64,000 bases of DNA from Atherix ibis (lineage: Eukaryota > Arthropoda > Insecta > Diptera > Athericidae). The DNA is taken from NCBI GenBank assembly GCA_958298945.1, contig OY282606.1:52155920-52219919 (forward strand), in the 5' to 3' direction. The position numbers and the translations under genes were made by a program. Under the pieces are notes generated by a model. That model worked only from the letters and a program-made list of their open reading frames with translations. It was not told the origin of the DNA and ran no database searches. Positions 58,738 through 64,000 of the stretch are shown here, in pieces. Each line of letters opens with the position of its first letter. Within the stretch, counting starts at the first letter, position 1.

Positions 58738-59450
58738 ACCAAAGATGTGTACGGCTTTGCATTGTCATGCTTGAAAACAACACCCTTACGATTTGCCAAT
58801 TCTGGAAGCTTTTCTTAAACTGCATTGCTCAGTTTGACGGGTTGTTGAACGTACACGATGGAATTAATCGTTTGGTTTCTTGGTAAAAGTTCAAAGTGCA
58901 GAATTCCTTTATAATCCCACCAAACTGACAACATAATCTTCTTTTGGTGCATCATCTCAGTTTTTGATGTCGTCTGAGGTGGTTCATCTCGCATCACCCA
59001 CGATCGTTTCCGATTAACGTTGTTGTAAACTATCCACTTTTCGTTGCCAGTTATTTCAGAAATGGATCCGTTTCGTTGCGTTTCAAAAGCGAATCGCAGA
59101 TGCTAATGTGTTGCGTCAAATGAATTTCCTTAAGCTGATGAGGAATCCATAAATCAAGTTTCTTAACATAGCCAAGCTGTTTTAATTTTTTTTTTCAATT
59201 CATGTATGCGATACGTTGAGCTTCTCTGTAATCTCATGTGTTGTGCTATGACGATCTGAATCGATAATGGCCTTGATATGGGTCACATCAACTTCAACCG
59301 ATCGTTGCTCATTTTTTAGTGAAAAATCATCAGAACGAAATTTAGCAAACCAATTTTGACACTGCCTTTCTTTCAAGGCTTCATTCTCATATACGGCACA
59401 TAACTTCTTGTGTACCTGCGATGCGTTCTTGTCTTTTCAAAAATAATAAA
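58738..59450 (-). pseudogene. mariner E transposase pseudogene, first Asp changed to Asn
   Basis: From the right, the minus strand gives QVHKKLCAVYENEALKERQC, QNWFAKFRSDDFSLKNEQRS, IKAIIDSDRHSTTHEITEKL and NVSHT (HTH2). LWIPHQLKEIHLTQ-type sequence in broken frame follows, then EITGNEKWIV, where the catalytic Asp of the GDEKW block is Asn. MMRDEPPQTTSKTEMMHQKK, IMLSVWWDYKGILHFELLPR and NQTINSIVYVQQPVKLSNAV follow, then a stop, then EKLPELANRKGVVFKHDNAK (second Asp). The reading ends there, and the third-Asp and C-terminal part are missing. The family is a mariner distinct from A and B, close to those common in ants and other insects. Confidence 0.85.
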
Positions 59451-62400
59451 TAAAATATGTCTAAAATGCACATTTAAATTTGGATGAAAACAAAACTAAA
59501 TAGGTAAACGATACAAGTTTTTAATAAATTAAATGCAAAAGTCCAAACAATAAGAAAAAATCAAAACCATCTATTGACAAAATCCGCAATCACTTAGTTG
59601 CCAACCTTATATTAATATTTTTTGAGATTTTTTAAAATTTTTTTTTCAGCTCCTATTTTTTTACAATAATTTCCTCCTGATTTCCTTTAAAAAAAATACT
59701 TATATTGAAGTTGGGACTATTTTTTTTAAGATTTCAAATTAAAACTAGTACCTAAAAAAAATTTAATTTTTATTGCAGATATTTTAAAAGCAATTTTCTT
59801 GTGGGGGTTTTTGTAAATATTTTTAAAGCAAACTAAAAATCCTCAAACAAAGATAGTGAACCGCAAAAACAATTAAAAACTGAAGTTGTTTAATAGAAAT
59901 GCCAAAGATTCCCTTAAATAGGATTAAAAAATGGACCCAGAAGGATTGATATTAACAAAAATGTTTTGTTATCCTTTTTAGCAAAATATATACTAATTAA
60001 AATTAATAAAATGAGTATTTGTGCTTCAAATAAAAATTTAATAATAAGAAAATAAATAATTTCTTAAAAATTTGTAACAGTAAATGTAAAGACCCAGCAA
60101 AAAGAGATTATTTAGATTAAAGTTTAAAATAAAAGGTGTAATTTGAATGGGTTCACTTTTAATATTTAAAGACCTTAAATGCTGTAATGTTCTAAGAATT
60201 AAATATTTTAATCTCGGGCCCGGAACGTCTAGTATGAGAAACGAGAATTCATGCATCAAATTTAGAAAAATTTGAGAAAATAAAGTCCCACAAAACAATT
60301 TAAATCAAAGTTCATTCAGTGTAAAGAAAATTTCTTCTTTAAATTGAGTCCATGTACTAAAAAAATGCTGTTAATATGGTATATTTCTGTACATATTAGA
60401 TTAATTTATCATGCTTGACTTTTTAAGACCTTAAAAAAATTTCTTAAGATAAATTTATCATGCTTTCAATCAATCATAAATGCTTTAGTTATCTTGTATA
60501 TCGAATGTTTTAAGGTCTGTCAAGTTTGGAGTTAAAAATAAAATAGCAGATTTACGTAAAAAATTGGTTTCCCGAATAAAATTTAATAACCATAAAATTT
60601 TGGTATTAAAAATAGAATATTTTGAATTGGATTCAATCTGAAAAAAACCTTAACAATCACAAACCCCATCAGTTATCATTTCTTCTTTTCATTTATAACA
60701 CGTGCAAGTACCTTATTTTTATCAATACTCTCATTATACAAAAAAAAAAAAAAAATTCCCATTTACTCCTGTCAAAATAACGAAAAAAATTAACCCCATT
60801 TCATGAAAAATTCAATATTTAATAAAAAATCCTATTTTTGTATTTATTAAATTTTTAATTATCAAAAAAAAAAAACTCCCTTTTATCACAAGCACCTGTT
60901 CTTCTATTCTAGTTTATTATTAAATAAGAATTTTCAAAGCTTACCATTCTGTCCTACAAAAACAAACACTAAAATATTGCTGAATCCCCAGCAGACGCCA
61001 TGTTTTACATAGCAAACAAAAAATAACTACTTTGCCTAATCCATTCAAAAATTATTAGCAATTTTTTTTCCTCTACTATAAAAATATGAACACGCACAAA
61101 AATAAAAAATAAAATGAACAAAATATGAAAAAAAAATAGGACCATAACACGTATTTAGGCAGAAACTTCTCAAATATTCATAGTGCAGCGATATTTTTTT
61201 CCTATTTAGTCGAGGCATCGAAAGGAAAACTTCTGGAAAAATTGAGAAAGTTCCTATTTATTGGGAAACTACTGCGTTGATCTGAAGTGTATTAGCATAA
61301 AAAGGCCCAAAATTATGGGAAAAAAAGGAATGAAAATGTATCGTCCAGAAGAGAAAATGAATGGAAACTGTTGGGAAAATTCGAAAAGTTTTTCCTTTCA
61401 CAAAATAAATGTTCGTTTCTTCCGTATCCTTTTTTCCTTCGTATCGTTTATGGAAGTAAAATTTCGGTCCTAATTTGAATGTTATGGGATTGTCTTCTGT
61501 CCTAATTCTCGACTTTTTCTCTCTATTCGCGGGTTCCACATTCGAATGACATTATAACCAGTCCCGACATGGATACTGCCCGCGAAGAGCACTGGGAATT
61601 TGCGGAATCTTACGATAGTTGCAAACTCATTTTGACGTGTTACTACTTTTATCAAAACAAAAATAAATCAAATCCGAAAAGTTTTGTTTAATTCTTGTTT
61701 TTGCTTTAGCAAAAGTTTTCGGCAATATTTTTTGCTGGGATGGGGACTTCTGCCCATCTAAACGCATTGAAGTGGAGCGAGTATCTTCCGTCAATTTTGG
61801 TTTGTTCTGTTTATTCAAAATCAAAAAAAAAAACTGCCAATATTCGCTGTTGATTGAGTGTACGACGAGGAACGATGGTTTTATAGTTTTTCGGTCATAA
61901 TTTCTAGTCGATTTTGTTTAAGTTCGAAAGAAAAATATTTGCTCAAACGATGCTTGTTGTCATACGCCAAATTGGAATTTCACATTAGAAATCAGTTTGA
62001 CTTCTGTTCTTATTAATTGCTAATATTGACAATCGTTTGAGTCATCGATGATTTTTGGGCGATTAAATATGATGTTCAATAGTTTTTGTTGTTTGTTCTT
62101 AATCATGCTTCCGAAACATGCAAATATCCATTCCGATTTGATTTTCTTCAATAAAAGCCAGTACATAAATCCAATTTCGAGCATATAATTTGTAAGTTCT
62201 CGATTTATTGGTTTCTTCTGAGGAAAATTTCAATTTTATCATAATAAAAATTGAAAGAAAACCCCAAAAAAAAATTGCAAATATTGATAAGAGAGAAAGA
62301 AGTATCTAGGCAACAATTATTTATCACTCAGAAAGGAGATATTATTTATGGCGGTTCATAAAAATATGAAAATTATTAGGAAATTTCATATAAAAAGCAA

Positions 62401-63047
62401 CCAAATCTTGGGGATTAAATTTTGTTTTGTTTTCAATTTGATCCCAAAATGGACTTACAAAACAAAAGATGAAATTTAAAAAAAATAATAGTAAAAACAA
62501 CCAAAAATATAGAAGATTTACTGACCCATCAAATCCTATTCATACACCATTTAAACCAACCGAATGACATCAAAGAATTTCCGATCAATCAGCGTGAAAA
62601 TTCTTATTTTTAACGAACGTCAATAAATTGTTTTCTAGCCAAACTGGAGCGTAAGATGAAAAAAAAAAAAAACTTCAAAACTAAAATTCACACAAAAATA
62701 GCAAGTAAACATAGAGACAAGAACGCAACAACATACGCAATGGCTGCCATGATGATAGTAGCTGTCAAAGGTGGCGCCAATTTGTATAAATATAGCAACA
62801 TGAAACGCGAGGTTTCTAATTTTAGCTTTCCATTCTCATTTTTAATTCTAAGTGAAATTTTGAAAAACTCTGCTTTCTTCAGGAATGAACTTTAAAATTT
62901 TGATTTAATTTTAGTCGCCATTGTTTATTTTTTTAACTTTAACAGTTCGATGGAAGTTTCTCAACTATACTTGAATTAGAAGATTCTAATACTAATACCT
63001 TTTAATGACATCCTTAAATATGATTGTCTGATTAAAGAAAAGATTTC

Positions 63048-63093
63048 CACGTGATTACAAGTCCATTCACGTGTTTGCAAATTGTACCACGTG
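63048..63093. promoter_or_regulatory. three CACGTG E-boxes at exact 20-bp spacing
   Basis: CACGTG occurs at 63048-63053, 63068-63073 and 63088-63093. The text between is partly alike (GATTACAAG, TTTGCAAAT, GTTACGATG), so this is either a diverged 20-bp tandem repeat or a clustered bHLH binding array. Confidence 0.4.
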
Positions 63094-63339
63094 GTTACGA
63101 TGATCTTCAAAATATTCAAAAATATTGCAATTATCACCAATAAATAAATTTTGTTATTTTCCAAAATATAAAATAAATTTTTAAACTATGCTTTTTAGAA
63201 TTATAATTGATATCTAGATTGGTGGTAGTTTTTTTTTATTAAAATTTCTTTATTTCAAAGGCAATTATAATTTTTAGCATAAAATGTGAGTAGAGAGAAC
63301 CTTTTAGGCAATATTTTGAAAATGTTTACAGAAAACATT

Positions 63340-63390
63340 TAAAATGTACTAAAATACTCTCATTTTTAGAGAGTAGTTTAGTACATTTTA
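63340..63390. repeat. 22-bp near-perfect inverted repeat, 7-nt loop
   Basis: The left arm at 63340-63361 (TAAAATGTACTAAAATACTC then TC) and the right arm at 63369-63390 are reverse complements with one mismatch. RNA from either strand would fold into a strong hairpin, though shorter than a typical miRNA precursor. Confidence 0.9.
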
Positions 63391-63599
63391 GGTGAATTAA
63401 AACTCAAGACTTTATTGATGGTAAAAATCTCATTAAATCCACTTCAAGTTCAAATATCAGAAAAGCGCGTGTCATTGCAACAGTTCCACTCCATTTAAAC
63501 ATTTGAAAGAAAACATTTCAAAAAAGTACATCGAATTAAGAAAAATATAATTTTTTTAAGCTTAATACCACGAAAAAAACATAAAAAATGGTTTTTTGG

Positions 63600-63632
63600 T
63601 CGTGAGTTCGAGTCTCGAGGTGCTGACGCCAA
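63600..63632 (+). other. tRNA T-arm-like sequence
   Basis: GTGAGTTCGAGTCTCGAGG resembles a tRNA T-arm/B box (GTTCGAGTC), and GACGCCA follows. Upstream there is only AT-rich sequence with no A box, so this is at best a tRNA or SINE relic. Confidence 0.25.
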
Positions 63633-64000
63633 AAAGTCCTTTTGTCATAATGGCGGTAAAATGTATAATATCATTAAAAATAGTACTGAAAATTATCAGT
63701 AATAACAATTATTTTATTATAATAAGAAATATTAAAGAAAAAAAGACAATATCTAAAAAAAAGGAGAAATACAAGTTCAAATTTCTTAGATTTTTCTGAT
63801 ATTTTCTCTTGAAGATTTAAACAAAATTTTTTTTTTAATACAATTAAAAATAAAAATTAATTTTGAATATAAAAATAGAAAATTATTAGCATCACAAAAT
63901 ATAGAAAATCCTGAATATTTTGCTAGATCGTAAATAGCCATTAAATGTTAACCTTTTTTTTGGTATATTCAATAAACGTGACGTCATAGCGGGACTAATC

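Larger units (their letters stand above)
57569..59607 (-). mobile_element. mariner E, split and partly deleted by element D
   Basis: The outer TIRs match each other: CAGTTGGCAACTAACTGATT, then GCGGATTTT, at 57569-57597, and on the right AAAATCCGCAATCACTTAGT, then TGCCAACC, ending near 59607. The transposase runs on the minus strand from the right end. The left portion (C-terminus of the transposase) is missing, and element D begins only a few bases inside the left TIR. Confidence 0.82.
59608..64000. other. AT-rich spacer to the window end
   Basis: No gene was recognised. Open frames at 61258-61539 and 61261-61473 overlap on opposite strands without motifs. Small structures at 63048-63093, 63340-63390 and 63600-63632 are listed separately. 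Confidence 0.5.

Overview
The window looks like a piece of an AT-rich animal nuclear genome, most likely an insect. It has no operons or bacterial-type genes, is full of poly-A/T tracts, and carries arthropod-type repeats: several Tc1/mariner families, Jockey- and RTE-type LINEs, a tRNA-derived SINE fragment and satellite or minisatellite arrays. I could not support any intact host protein-coding gene. The non-repeat sequence reads like intergenic DNA or a very long intron. It has a few more GC-balanced blocks (about 21.1-22.1, 23.1-23.7, 26.0-27.0, 35.4-35.8 and 50.6-52.0 kb), one good-looking 5' splice site near 21.27 kb and one speculative short exon near 17.5 kb.

Layout. 1-1 kb: satellite with units of about 380 bp. 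1.0-3.1 kb: RTE-type LINE relic fused to a Mos1-like mariner (A1), which abuts a scrap of a second mariner family (B). 3.5-4.75 kb: a decayed DD41D element (C). 6.5-7.95 kb: Jockey LINE relic J1. 8.4-9.5 kb: mariner B1. 9.8-10.8 kb: tRNA-derived SINE fragment followed by a LINE reverse-transcriptase tail. 12.8-14.05 kb: mariner A2 with both TIRs and TA target duplications. 14.1-15.2 kb: another LINE relic. 15.64-16.32 kb: minisatellite of 64-bp units. 16.3-28.1 kb: mostly unannotatable AT-rich DNA. 28.1-28.9 kb: mariner B2. 30.8-34.4 kb: Jockey J2 (minus strand) split by mariner A3, which is itself split by a 263-bp solo LTR. 37.1-37.9 kb: mariner B3. 40.7-42.9 kb: Jockey J3 split by mariner B4. 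48.25-49.5 kb: mariner A4. 53.4-55.5 kb: TAGTAC-rich repeat domain. 57.6-59.6 kb: mariner E split by a DD41D-like element D.

Workings. Every transposase and reverse transcriptase seen is broken by stops, frameshifts or deletions, so nothing here encodes an autonomous element. The value of the window lies in the insertion chronology: J2 is older than A3, which is older than the LTR; J3 is older than B4; E is older than D. It also lies in the sequence architecture: near-perfect palindromes, a higher-order minisatellite, a 20-bp-spaced CACGTG triplet and microhomology-style deletions that remove catalytic aspartates. I did not find a convincing novel enzymatic system, and I say so rather than stretch the evidence.
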